DNA of 64,000 bases from Salvelinus alpinus (Eukaryota; Chordata; Actinopteri; Salmoniformes; Salmonidae). Location: the NCBI RefSeq assembly GCF_045679555.1, contig NC_092087.1:85266367-85330366 (forward strand). The letters run 5' to 3'. Made by a program: the position numbers and the translations under genes. Positions 32,719 to 43,998 of this stretch are shown in pieces; within the stretch, counting starts at the first letter, position 1, and every line of letters starts with the position of its first letter. Below the pieces are notes generated by a model. The model searched no databases and was not told the DNA's origin. It saw nothing but the letters and a program-made list of their open reading frames with translations.

Positions 32719-34295
32719 GTAAGAACCATGGTGTGGATTAGACTACAGTCCGCTTCTGTAACAATTAATTGATGAGTTATATATTGATGAAAATATCTGG
32801 TCGTTCCACCCAATTTTAAGAAGTGTACCTTGTTAAAAAAAAAAAAAAGTTTGATTTCACATAATTTCAACATTCTGTCATGTCATAAAGAGCACGTGTT
32901 CAACTTAATAAAATACATGTTTTGCCATCTCAAGAGGTTAAATGAAAAATAAATACTATAGTAATAGCCAATGTGTCAAATAAAGTAACAGGGGACTAAC
33001 CGTAACAGGGGACTAGTGAAAACAACAAAAACACTACATTGTTAAAATAGTCCTTTAAATCAGCCATGAATCTGCTTGTGACCGGGGGAATGGAAGCTAG
33101 TATTGTGCAACAGGGAGTAGTAATTGAATGCAATCTTAACAAAAAAAGTTTTTGTTAAAACATTTCTAGCATGTCTGTGTCTGGATAGAAGGGTTGAGAT
33201 GCTCAGTTTTCCACCACAAAACAGCTGAGAATTGTCAAAAAGAGTAGAACCAGCTCACCTGCTTTTACTCTGATTTGACTATTAGATGTTCAATGTTTCT
33301 TATGCAATTCTCCCCCCCCCCCCCCCTTTTTTGAAGAATAGTTTAACCATATTAAAACAAGAGTTCAGTTCATGTAACAGGGTTGACTTTAAAATGAGGC
33401 ACAGATGTAAATTAATCACTAATTACATGAAATAAATAATGTTCAGAAATGACTGTCAAAGTAACCAAATAACTAGTGCTTTACATGCACACTAATCATT
33501 TCCTATTAAACTGATTATGGCAGTAGGCTGAGTTTGGCATTAGTCATGTAAACACCTTACTCTGCTGATCTTAATTGGTGTAAGGTCATAACAGAAGGAA
33601 GCATACGCCTTTAAAAACACCTGGTTTTCTGATCAATCTTTAGAATGATTAGGACATGAAACACTTTAATCAGAGTTATAGAGGTGTATTTAATCTGTGT
33701 ATGTTCTAACAAGCAGCGCCAGCTAACTTCTTTTGACCGAGTCCAGTGAGTTCAGGAAAAACTGAAAGTATGCAGCTTAGAAATAGTTTCACATATAAAC
33801 TTTTTGTCCAAACTCGTATTCAAATATGCTTCTTTTTCTTTTAAACATGGTTGCTGTTGTAGAAAGTATATTTTGATTGCCAATTTTTAATTTATCAAAG
33901 TCCCATCAGGTAGCCTGATTTCAGATGTGTCGATGTAAACAGGTTTATTAGGGAAATTGTTCTTCTTTCCAAGCATGTCAACGTTTAAATAAAACTCCTA
34001 TACTAATTGACTTCACAATAATCATATTATTCTGCGCTTGTAACCGTACTCAAAATGCTGAAATGTCACTTTAGCAAGTGTTTATTCATATTAAAATTCA
34101 GATGAATTGAATTTTCCATGTGTTCTGTATTAAAGGGCACTTTATTTAATATAACAGAGATTTAAAATTGAATTTTGCTGCACAATTATTACTGGAAAAT
34201 ATCTAAGGAACGCAAAAGGCATTCATTTCATGTAACGCCCCATCTGTTTATGGACCCATATTTTACAAAACTCATTCAATATCTTTGTTTCACAG
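32719..34295. other. Intron 2 of zinc-finger gene B
   Basis: Homologous to 18193-19472 of gene A, with a long well-kept block at 33400-33720. It includes a C/T homopolymer stretch at about 33311-33331. No exon is seen. It ends with TTTGTTTCACAG, identical to A. Confidence 0.7.
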
Positions 34296-36091
34296 GGGAC
34301 ATCCCTAATCGTTGCTCTCTTAGAGGGAGGGGCTTATCATCTGGGGAGCCTCAACAACATCATGATGCTGACAAGAAAGAGAAGAGTCTCTCCAGACCAG
34401 AACACCTCAAGAAACACCAGTATAGAGGTATAGGGAAGAAACCTCACCACAGCTGCTCTGACTGTGGGAAGAGTTTTGCTAAACAGAAGGATTTGAAAAT
34501 TCATGAGCGGATTCACACCGGAGAGAAACCGTACCACTGCTCTCAGTTTGAGAAGAGTTTCGCTGCATCTAAAACCTTCAAATCTCATCAGAGAATTCAT
34601 ACAGGGGAGAGGCCTTACCCCTGCTTTGATTGTGGGAAATACTTCAATCAATCAGGAGACCTGACTACACACCAGCTCGTACACAAAGGAGAGAAATCTT
34701 ATAGCTGTGATCAGTGTGGGAAGAGCTTCAATAAATCAGGAGCCCTGACTAGACACCAACGCATACACACAGGAGAGAAGCCTTACAGCTGTGATCAGTG
34801 TGGGAAGAGCTTCAATCAATTAGTACATCTGACCACACACCAACACATACACACAGGAGAGAAGCCTTATAGCTGTGATCAATGTGGGAAAAGCTTCAGT
34901 AATTCAGGAGCCATGACTAGACACCAACGCATACACACAGGAGAGAAGCCTTATAGCTGTGATCAGTGTGGGAAGAGTTTTGCTCAAAATTTCTCCCTGA
35001 CTACACACCAGCGAGTACACAGAGGAGTGAAGCCTTATAGCTGTGATCAGTGTGGGAAGAATTTCTGGACGTCAGGACACCTGACTACACACCAGCGAAT
35101 ACACACAGGAGATAAGCCTTATAGCTGTGATCAGTGTGGGAGGAAATTCTATACGGCAGGACACCTAACTACACACCAACGCATACACACAGGAGAGAAG
35201 CCTTATAGCTGTGATCAGTGTGGGAAGAGCTTCAATCATTCAGGATCCCTGATTATACACCAACGCATACACACAGGAGAGAAGCCTTATAGCTGTGATC
35301 AGTGTGGGAAGAGCTTCAATCATTCAGGAGCCCTGACCACACACCAACGCCTACACACAGGAGAGAAGCCTTATACCTGTGATCAGTGTGGGAAGAGCTT
35401 CAATTATTCAGGAAACTTGACTGCACACCAACGCATACACACAGGAGAGAAACCTTATAGCTGTGATCAGTGTGGGAAGAGCTTCAGTCGATCAGGAGAC
35501 CTGATTACACACCAACGCATACACACAGGGGAGAAGCCTTATAGTTGTGATCAGTGTGGGAAGAGCTTCAATCGATCAGGACCCCTGACTATACACCAAC
35601 GCATACACACAGGAGAGAAGCCTTATAGCTGTTATCAGTGTGGAAAGAGTTTTGTTCGAGATTCCAATCTGATTGCACACCAACGCATACACACAGGAGA
35701 GAAGCCTTATAGCTGTGATCAGTGTGGGAAGAGCTTCAATCAATCATTAGAATTGACTAGACACCAACGCATACACACAGGAGAGAAACCTTATAGCTGT
35801 GAGCATTGTGGGAAGAGCTTCAATCAATCAGGAAACCTGACTAAACACCAACGCATACACACAGGAGAGAGACCTTATAGCTGTGATCAGTGTGGGAAGA
35901 GTTTTGCTCTAGATTTCACCTTGACTACACACCAGCGAATCCACACTGGAGAGAAACCTTACTCCTGTCTATGTGGAAAGAGCTTTGCTCATTCAGGGTC
36001 ACTAAAAAAACACAAGGAAGCACAAACATGTTTTCTTTCATCTACCTCCTCTCCGGCACCTGTTCCAGATCCCTCAATACAGTTTCAATAG
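34296..36091 (+). CDS. Zinc-finger gene B, terminal exon with C2H2 array; join 30023-30031, 32565-32718, 34296-36091
   Basis: The joined frame is 1959 bases, 652 residues plus stop (TAG at 36089). After [20 protein letters not shown] and the linker [20 protein letters not shown] come 19 finger units. Finger 2 lacks its second Cys (CSQFEKSF), and the last has C-x-C spacing and no final His ([20 protein letters not shown]). The other 17 are regular C2H2 with TGEKPY-type linkers. Fingers 8 and 9 have unusual helices ([16 protein letters not shown]). Expected role: nuclear DNA binding. The frame is open from intron to stop, and the exon structure equals that of A, so it is probably functional. 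Confidence 0.92.
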
Positions 36092-36319
36092 AAAACATAT
36101 TGTAAAGAGTCATCCATCTCCCATTCTCTAACAGTTTACTAAGTCTGATTCCCATGGTAACCTGTGTAGATAATATGCAGCTCTGGATCCATATGTATCA
36201 AGTGTCTTGGAGTGGTGTGTGTGTGGAGTGGGGTGTTCAGAGCTGTATCTTATTTCAGTAACTCCTGTTATCCATTAAATAATGTAGAATGATGTTTCAA
36301 AAATAGGTTCATATTCATG

Positions 36320-36726
36320 TGTGAGAGAAATGTTGTCTGAAGAGAGAGCCTTGAATTGTACATCTTTCCTCATACAGTCATTGGTTCCTGTTGGTGCTGG
36401 GTAGAGATGTGAGGGGGGTCATTACCCCCTCAGACCTTTTGTCAGAAGTCCCAGAATATGTTCTATAATTTAAGATAGGAGACGTTGCCAGTCACATGCA
36501 TTAACCAATCGTTAATGATGAATTAATTATGAAAAATGTAAATCATGCAAATATAACTTGTCTGTGTAAGCAGTATATAAGAGAACTAACGGGACTGCCC
36601 CGAAAGAGCTCCTGACCGACGTGTACTGTGGTGCATTAAGTTTGTTGGATACTCTCCAGCTTGCTGATAATAAAGAATGATTAATTTAAGTTTGACTTTG
36701 AGGCCCTGGTGGTAATTTTCAGAAAA
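36320..36726 (+). mobile_element. Solo LTR with CATG flanks, orthologous to 21465-21840
   Basis: It begins TGTGAGAGAAATGTTGTCTG and ends near ATTTTCAGAAAA, with CATG at 36316-36319 and 36727-36730. The internal order (TTGGTTCCTGTTGGTGCTGG, CAGTATATAAGAGAACTAAC, TAAAGAATGATTAATTTAAG) equals the copy beside gene A. It also has a small insertion (ATAGGAGACGTTGCCAGTC). Confidence 0.75.
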
Positions 36727-36769
36727 CATGTATTCAATACAAAAATACATTAAATCTATTGTCTTATGT

Positions 36770-37005
36770 GAAGGAGATGTGTTGCACTGCATGAGGCAAA
36801 TGGTGGTCACACCAGATACTGACTACCTTTTTTAAGGGATCCGTGACCAACAGATGCATATCAGTATTCCCAGTCATGTGACATCTATAGATTAGGGCAT
36901 AATTCATTTATTTCAAATGACTGATTTCTTTATATGAACTTTAACTCAGTAAAATCATGTAAATTGTTGCATGTTGCATTAATATTTTTGTTGAGTGCAA
37001 TAACA
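36770..37005. repeat. Interspersed repeat (GACCAACAGATGCATATC..)
   Basis: GGATCCGTGACCAACAGATG, CCAGTCATGTGACATC and TAACTCAGTAAAATCATG occur in an order I know from a common salmonid repeat. The first part, to GATGCATA, is shared with 21890-21963 beside gene A, where a Tc1 then interrupts it. Confidence 0.5.
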
Positions 37006-37017
37006 CTTGGGTCAGAA

Positions 37018-38308
37018 CTGTTTCAACATGACTTACACCCATCAGAGTATCTGTGCTGTGAAGGGCTTTAACAGTGGAACTGCCCTGCACATATCAACAT
37101 CCAAGTTATCATGTAGTCTCAGAACCAAACTGGTTTAAAACCTCTCAGCGCACGGTCTAGTTTCCTGAATTTCCGCCTGTCTGACGTGCCCAAGGTAAAC
37201 TGCCTGTTACTCCGACCCAGAAGCTAGGATATGCATAGAATTGGATAGAAAACACCCTGAAGTCTCTAAAACTGTTAAAATCATGTCTGTGAGTATAACA
37301 GAACTGATATAGCAGGCAAAAACCAGAGGAAAATCCATCCAGAATCTTTTTTTAAATTTCGCTCCGAATGACTTCCGCCTCCCAGATTGCAGTTCCTATG
37401 GCTTCCACTAGATGTCAACAGTCTTTATACAAGGTTTTAGGCTTGTTTTTCGGAAAAATGAAGAAGTATTTGTAGTCTTTCCAAGGTGAGTGCCAATGCA
37501 AAAGTATTCTTTTTGCATGCGTGAACATGGGCGCTCTTCGTTCTTTTCCTTTCCTATTGAACATAGTAATCTCCGTCCGAAATATTATTGTTTATTTAGA
37601 TATTAGACAACCTGAGGATGGTTAAAAAACATAGTTTGACTTGTTTGTACAAACTTTGCTGGTAACATTTTGGAATCCTTTGTATGCATGTTGGATTATT
37701 GAATTCAATGGCGCCAACTAAACGCCGTTTTTGGGATATAAAAGAAGTGCTTTATCGAAAAAAACGACCATTCATTGTGTAGCTGGGACCCTTGGGATTG
37801 CAAACAGAGGAAGATCTTCAAAAGTAAGTCATTTATTTTATCTTTATTTGATATTTTGTGATGCCTGTGCTGGTTTGGAAAATATGCTAATGTGAGGAGC
37901 TGTCCTCAGACAATCAAATGCTATGCTTTTACCGTAAAGCCTTTTTGAAATCTGACAACGCAGTTCGATTACCAAGATTCTAAACTTTTGAACCATGTAA
38001 GACACTTGTATTGTCATGAATGTTTAATATTACGATTTTTTATTTTGAATTTGGCGCTCTGCAATTTCACCGGATGTTGTCGAATTTGATCCCGCTAGCT
38101 AAGAGGTTTAAAACAAGAGAAATGTAATGAGGTGCCTAAAATCCTGAGCTCGGTGCCAGAGTATGCAGGTCGTGCTGAGTACCTTGGGACTAAAGAGAAA
38201 GACTGCACCTTGAGAAGACCTGAGAGAGATTCAACTGAATACAAGTTCAGATTTAAAACACAGAATGCAGAATGGGGTACAGCTTCCATGGAACAACTGA
38301 CTGTAACA
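37018..38308 (+). pseudogene. V-type Ig domain pseudoexon split by a TTAA element
   Basis: The left part reads NCFNMTYTHQSICAVKG, then shifts frame at GGGCTTTAACAGTGG. The right part (38132-38308) reads VPEYAGRAEYLGTKEKDCTL, RRPERDSTEYKFRFKTQNAE, WGTASMEQLTV. Together they parallel the pseudoexon at 9061-9412, with the tail closer to a functional V domain (DSxEYKFRFKT). It is interrupted at 37139-38107 by a transposon. A Tc1 follows directly at 38314. Confidence 0.75.
37139..38107. mobile_element. TTAA-flanked element in the Ig pseudoexon
   Basis: TTAA sits at 37135-37138 and 38108-38111. The ends are AACCTCTCAGCGCACGG and CCCGCTAGCTAAGAGGT, imperfectly inverted. It shares GGATAGAAAACACC, a GTGAGTATAACAGAACT segment and the 3' words TTTGGCGCTCTGCAATTT and CCGGATGTTGTCGAATTT with the element at 26591-28032. 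There is no transposase gene; it is non-autonomous. Confidence 0.78.
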
Positions 38309-38313
38309 ATATA

Positions 38314-39419
38314 CTGTTGAAGTCGGAAGTTTACATACACTTAGGTTGGAGTGATTAAAACTCATTTTTAAACCACTCCACAAATTTCTTGTTAACAAAC
38401 TATAGTTTTGGCAAGTCGGTTAGGACATCTACTTTGTGCATGACACAAGTAATTTTTCCAACAATTGTTTACAGACAGATTTTACTTACTGTATCACAAA
38501 TCCAGTGGGTCAGAATTTTACATACACTAAGTTGACTGTGCCCTTAAACAGCTTGGAAAATTCCAGAAAATTATGTTATGGCTTTAGAAGCTTCTGATAG
38601 GCAACATGACATCATTTAAGTCAATAAGAGGTGTACCTGTGGATGTATTTCAAGGCCTACGATCAAACTCAGTGCCTCTTTGCTTGACATCATGGGAAAC
38701 CAAAAGAAATCAGCCAAGACCTCAGAAAAATAAATTGTAGACCTCCACAAGTCTGGTTCATCCTTGAGAGCAATTTCCAAATGCCTGAAGGTACCACATT
38801 CATCTGTACAAACAATAGTACGCAAGTATAAACACCATGGGACCATGCAGCGTCATACCGCTCAGGAAGGAGACGCGTTCTGGCTCCTAGAGATGAACGT
38901 TCTTTGGTGCTAAAAGTGCAAATCAATCCCAGAACAACAGCAAAGGACCTTGTGAAGATGCTGGAGGGAACAGGTACAAAAGTATCTATGTCCACTGTAT
39001 AAAACGAGTGCTTTATTGACAAAACCTGAAAGGCCGCTCAGCAAGGAAGAAGTCACTGCTCCAAAACCGCATAAAAAAGCCAGACTACGGTTTGCAACAA
39101 AGATCGTACTTTTTGGAGAAATGTCCTCTAGTCTTATGAAACAAAAATAGAACTGTTTGGCCATAATGACCATCGTTATGTTTGGAGTAAAAAGGGGAAG
39201 GCTTGCAAGCCGAAGAACACCATCCCAACCATCAAGCACGAGGGTGGCATCATGTTGTGGGGGTGCTTTGCTGCAGGAGGGACTGGTGCACTTCACAAAA
39301 TAGATGGCATCATGATGTGGGAAATTATGTGGATATATTGAAGCAACATCTCAAGACATCAGTCAGGAAGATAATGCTTGGTTGCAAATGGGTCTTCCAA
39401 ATGGATAATGACCCCAAGC
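38314..39419 (+). mobile_element. Tc1/mariner transposon, right part lost in gap
   Basis: The left terminal repeat is CTGTTGAAGTCGGAAGTTTA after a TA at 38312. The subterminal repeat GTGGGTCAGAATTTTACATA is at 38504. The transposase runs on the + strand, and the element enters the N gap before its other end. Confidence 0.9.
38692..39419 (+). pseudogene. Tc1 transposase pseudogene
   Basis: From the ATG at 38692 the frame reads MGNQKKSAKTSEK and stops. Further pieces in shifting frames are [39 protein letters not shown] and, near the gap, [20 protein letters not shown] then [10 protein letters not shown] with the second catalytic Asp. Multiple stops and frameshifts are present. The third catalytic residue would lie in the gap. 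Confidence 0.88.
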
Positions 39420-39519
39420 NNNNNNNNNNNNNNNNNNNNNNNNNNNNNNNNNNNNNNNNNNNNNNNNNNNNNNNNNNNNNNNNNNNNNNNNNNNNNNNNN
39501 NNNNNNNNNNNNNNNNNNN
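39420..39519. other. Assembly gap (100 N)
   Basis: Exactly 100 N, the usual placeholder for a gap of unknown size. It separates a Tc1 from the zinc-finger array C, so the first exons and first fingers of copy C are missing here. Confidence 0.99.
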
Positions 39520-40163
<644 letters not shown>

Positions 40164-40440
40164 ATAAAGTTTCAATAGAAAACATCTTGTAAAGAGTCAT
40201 CCATTTCCCATTCTCTAACAGTTTACTAAGTCTGATTACCATGGTAACCTGTGTAGCATAATATGCAGCTCTGGATCCATATGTATCAAGTGTCTTGGAG
40301 TAGGAGTGCTGTGTGTGTGTGGTGGAGTGGGGTGTTCAGAGCTGTATCTTATTTAATTAATTCCTTTTATCCTTTAAATAATAATAGAATAATGTTTCAA
40401 CAATATTAGGTGTGTATTCATGCATTCAGTAGATCAATAT
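40164..40440 (+). other. 3' flank of gene C with empty LTR site
   Basis: It aligns with 21215-21464 and 36092-36319. At 40419-40422 a single CATG sits between TGTGTATT and CATTCAGTAG, where A and B have CATG, a 376-407 bp LTR, then CATG and TATTCAATAC. This looks like the unoccupied insertion site. Confidence 0.7.
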
Positions 40441-40589
40441 ATTAAATCCATTATCTGCTCAACCACATCTGCTTCTCACTTCTTTTATATGTTATTTTAT
40501 ATGGACCAGAGGCCTCTTCTGGAATAAGTATGCTCCAAAAAGATCTAGACATATTTATTGTAAAACCCTTTACCAGGTTTTAGTGCAGC

Positions 40590-41506
40590 TGATGGGACAT
40601 ACAGAAGAATGCTGCTATAGGAAATGTAGTTGTGTTTCTCATCCTCTGTCTCTCTGGCTTCATGTGGTTCAGGTGAGCATTTTTCTAAAGACTTATCTTT
40701 CACTTTATCAGTTTGATTGTTATTCAATGACTGATTCATTAATCTGATTCATTAATTAAAAAACATGAAGAAAGCCTCCAAATCTGACAAGGGTCACAGC
40801 AGGGAGTGGACAGGTGAGTTGAGGTCAAAATGTTTTTTTTTTCTTTCAGATCTTTTCATCAGTGCTCGATTAATTTTGCCTGGCACAGTGGAACCAATGG
40901 AATCGTCCCAAGGTATGTTTATCTGTCTTTTCTCCTCTCCGGGGAGACTCAGTCCAGTGTATGACAACGTCTCAGGCAGCACAGACGAGCAGGGTGACGT
41001 TCACTATGCCAATGTCCACCTATCTTGCTCCAATAACCAGGAAGTGCGTCTGTACTCCACTGTCCAACCTCCTCAACCCCAGAAAGGGGATGAGGATGTC
41101 CAGTACGTTGTTGTGAAATTCAACCTCCCCAGTGCTGCTACTCGGTGAGCAGGTCCAGCTATTACAACATCTCAAGAGGATTTTGAAATGAGATGGTACT
41201 TGTGCTTGACATGTTGGAATGCATACAATACTTGTATGTAATGCAGACCAGCAGTTGTTTCGTTTAAATTGATTAACATCTAGATGATTACTTAAAATGA
41301 GACCCTAGAAGTGAAGATTGATGATGACGTAGCGTCTCCTTTCATAACAGACCCCCGGCACAAGAAGCTGAGGAACACTCTGTGCTCGATACCACAGTCA
41401 ACAAACCCAGAACCAAGAAGACCACAACCAACAGACCTGAATACAAGATGATCTTTGATGCGTCCCAAATGGTACCTCTAGTGCACTATGTAGGGGATAG
41501 GGTCTA
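40590..41506 (+). pseudogene. CD22-like receptor: transmembrane exon and ITIM-bearing cytoplasmic tail
   Basis: The exon ending at 40672 (donor GTGAGC) encodes NAAIGNVVVFLILCLSGFMW, a transmembrane helix. Later exons are about 40771-40813 (KASKSDKGHSREWT), 40850-40912, a segment to 41144 and 41351-41506. The tail reads LSPVYDNVSG, GDVHYANVHL, VRLYSTVQPP and DVQYVVVKF. VHYANV and VQYVVV fit the ITIM pattern [ILVS]-x-Y-x-x-[ILV], which recruits SHP phosphatases. Three defects suggest a pseudogene: no AG at the expected acceptor before GAAGAAAGCC, a one-base phase mismatch before LSPVYDN, and a TGA just upstream of the membrane exon. The last exon has VLDTTVNK where VLYSTVNK-like sequence would be expected. 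Confidence 0.6.
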
Positions 41507-41689
41507 ATTTTGGATGCACTCTGAACACAAGATGACTCTGCCTGGGATTCAATCAAAGTTCCATACTGAACTTGCATTTGAAAGGTAATAACGATTGTAA
41601 TCATCAGGGAAATTGTCTTTTAAAGCTGTGTTGTCGGCGGCTCAGAAGAAAGAAGTCTTTCTATTTTTGTTACTTTTTATTATTAAAAA

Positions 41690-41970
41690 TAGGGTCTACT
41701 ATAGGGTTTAATATAGTATACTATTGGGTTTAATATAGTATAATATAGGGTCTACTATAGGGTTTAATATAGTATACTATTGGGTTTAATATAGTATACT
41801 ATAGGGTCTACTATAGGGTTTAATATAGTATACTATTGGGTTTAATATAGTATACTATAGGGGCTACTATAGGGTTTAATATAGTATACTATTGGGTTTA
41901 ATACAGTATACTATTGGGTTTAATACAGTATACTATAGGGTCTACAATAGGGTTTAATATAGTATACTGT
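41690..41970. repeat. About 54-bp minisatellite
   Basis: GGGTCTACTATAGGGTTTAA and TATAGTATACTATTGGGTTT alternate about five times with small changes (AATACAG for AATATAG, CTACAATAG for CTACTATAG). Each unit is itself two related half-units of about 27 bases. Confidence 0.92.
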
Positions 41971-42049
41971 GTGGCTTTCACAAGGGCGGTAGTAGCACTG
42001 GACTTTGGTAGGTAGGCATACTGATTTGTGCACTCAGATAAAACTGTTG

Positions 42050-43222
42050 GCATTAGTTATTTTTTTTTTTTTTATTAAGCTCTCCTGGATTTTTCCAAGG
42101 CATGAGGTTTGACTGGAGGCCCATCTCTCTCTCTCGTTGTACATGGTTTTGACACTAGGTAAGGGACACACATTGGCAATCTTCCAGGCAGCAGGAACAG
42201 TCCCCGGCCAGTAGGAGGTGTTAACAATGTGTGTCATGACAGGTGCTAGATCTTCTGCATGCTCTTTATGTAGCCAGGCTGGAATGCCAACAGGCCCACA
42301 CGCTTCAGTGGGTTCAGTCTGGTTAGAGCTTGCTTTATCTGGCTAATGCAGCACAGCTCAACCTGCCTTGTAGGCATGGGGAGGGGGAAGGTGGCAAGAG
42401 GTGTGGTGCTTGTGTAACAGATGTATAATGTACTCTCCATGCGTTGTGTTTTCTCAAAATAAACGGCCAGTGGTCCCAGTTGAGCATCATTTATTTCTGT
42501 TGTTAAATGGGAAACAGCACGTTAGTTGTGCAGGGCTTAACAGTATTGATGGCTGTCGATGGCAAAATCCCTTGCATCACATTTTCCTACTGGGCGAACA
42601 AAATACAAAAATACAATACAAAATATAACATGTGTAAATACCTGTTGTTAAATGGGAAACGTTAGTTGTGCAGGGCTTAACAGTATTGATGGCTGTCGAT
42701 GGCAAAATCTGTAGCATGAAGACAACTGTGTTAGCAGTGGCTTATGTGACCATGACATCGGTGTATGCCAGCTAACACACTTATTTACAGCAATCATATG
42801 CCAAAGCACATTCCAGAAAGCCCCTCAATCCCTAACAGGCACCATATACCCACACATGTATAAATCAGTAACGTACAGCAAACTTGTACACATTGTAAAA
42901 TAGAAAACAGTATTCAGAACGCGACCTACCCCTTGCATCACATTTTTTGACCTGACGTTCGCGATCTCCCCCTATCTGCAAGCGGGGCCAATCACAACAC
43001 ACCTTATTATCATCAGAGTTGAACTAACCAATAAGAATGCTTGAACATTAAATACAAATTTCTTTAGAGGCAAGTGGAAACATAACCAACCCTGTTACAC
43101 TTGTCCATGCTTCAGCAAATACATTAAAAACATCGTTGTCTTCAATTCCCTCGATCTGTTTTCTTTTGTCCCAGTCCTTTGTTAATGTAGTCCCACAATT
43201 CCTTAGGGGTTTTCTTATTTAG
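42050..43222 (-). mobile_element. LINE ORF fragment split by a solo LTR
   Basis: Right part, minus strand: DLNKKTPKELWDYINKGLGQ, then after a frameshift NDVFNVFAEAWTS. Left part, continuing in frame once the LTR is removed: TTPLATFPLPMPTRQVELCC, ISQIKQALTRLNPLKRVG, MTHIVNTSYWPGTVPAAWKI, ANVCPLPSVKT. This is the segment between endonuclease and reverse transcriptase of a CR1/L2/Rex-type fish LINE (the ALxRLNPxKAxGPDG pattern is slightly decayed). It belongs to a different family from the RSg-1-like copies. The solo LTR is 42413-43099. Confidence 0.75.
42413..43099. mobile_element. Solo LTR with CTTG target duplication and internal duplication
   Basis: The ends are TGTAACAG and CTGTTACA. CTTG precedes (42409-42412) and follows (43100-43103). 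Inside, about 70 bases (TGTTGTTAAATGGGAAAC, GCAGGGCTTAACAGTATTGA) occur twice, at 42498-42570 and 42644-42710. The word CTTGCATCACATTTT also occurs twice. A CAAAATAAACGG word could be a polyadenylation signal. Removing the LTR restores the LINE reading frame. Confidence 0.8.
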
Positions 43223-43227
43223 GTCCT

Positions 43228-43305
43228 GGGGCCTGTTGCACAAAACTAGGATAAGGGATTAAGCCAGGATATCTTGGTGATCCTGGCTCAATTGATCCGT
43301 AATCC
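43228..43305 (-). mobile_element. Isolated 78-bp Harbinger end fragment
   Basis: It is identical to the first 78 bases of copy 2 (47879 onward), starting GGGGCCTGTTGCACAAAACT, and ends at AATCC directly against the left end of copy 1. It is the right-end type of the element, in minus orientation. Confidence 0.85.
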
Positions 43306-43530
43306 GGGGCCTGTTGCACAAAAGTAGAATTAAGACATCCGGGATAAATGACTCAGCTGAGCTCAATGAAGCCAAAACATGTGCGTCCAGGCTTAATTGG
43401 TTGCACAAAGACCAAGCCAGGATGAGCAGACACGGATTCATTAAGCCAGGTGAAACCAATCCTGGATAGGTGCGCGCTCACGGCTCACTCAAATAGACCC
43501 CGCCACAGATCACAGATTAACTGATTTACC

Positions 43531-43949
43531 ATGGCAACTAGAGCCGCGTACTTTTCCCCGTCGGAAGCACAAATCCTCATGGAGGCATACGAGGAGGTAA
43601 AATATATAATTAAGAAGAAAGGCAACACCGCCACAGTGATAAAGCAAAGAGAAAAAGCGTGGCAAAGTATTGCAGACCGCCTGAATGCGTAAGTAGTGCA
43701 CAATTACACACTCACCGCTCCGCTGAAACATCACAATTACAATTCAAATATTTAATTCACATCTCCAAAAATGCAGTTGTACTGTAATTATGAAACGGTT
43801 AAATTTTTAATTGAAATGCACTGCAGATATGAGTGAAATTGTGTAAAGTAACTCCATCACACTGTATAAAGCTATGATAAATTTTTTGATATTTTTACTG
43901 AAAACAAGACAAAAATACCAAGTAATTTTTTGCAGTGTGACTCCATTAA

Positions 43950-43998
<49 letters not shown>

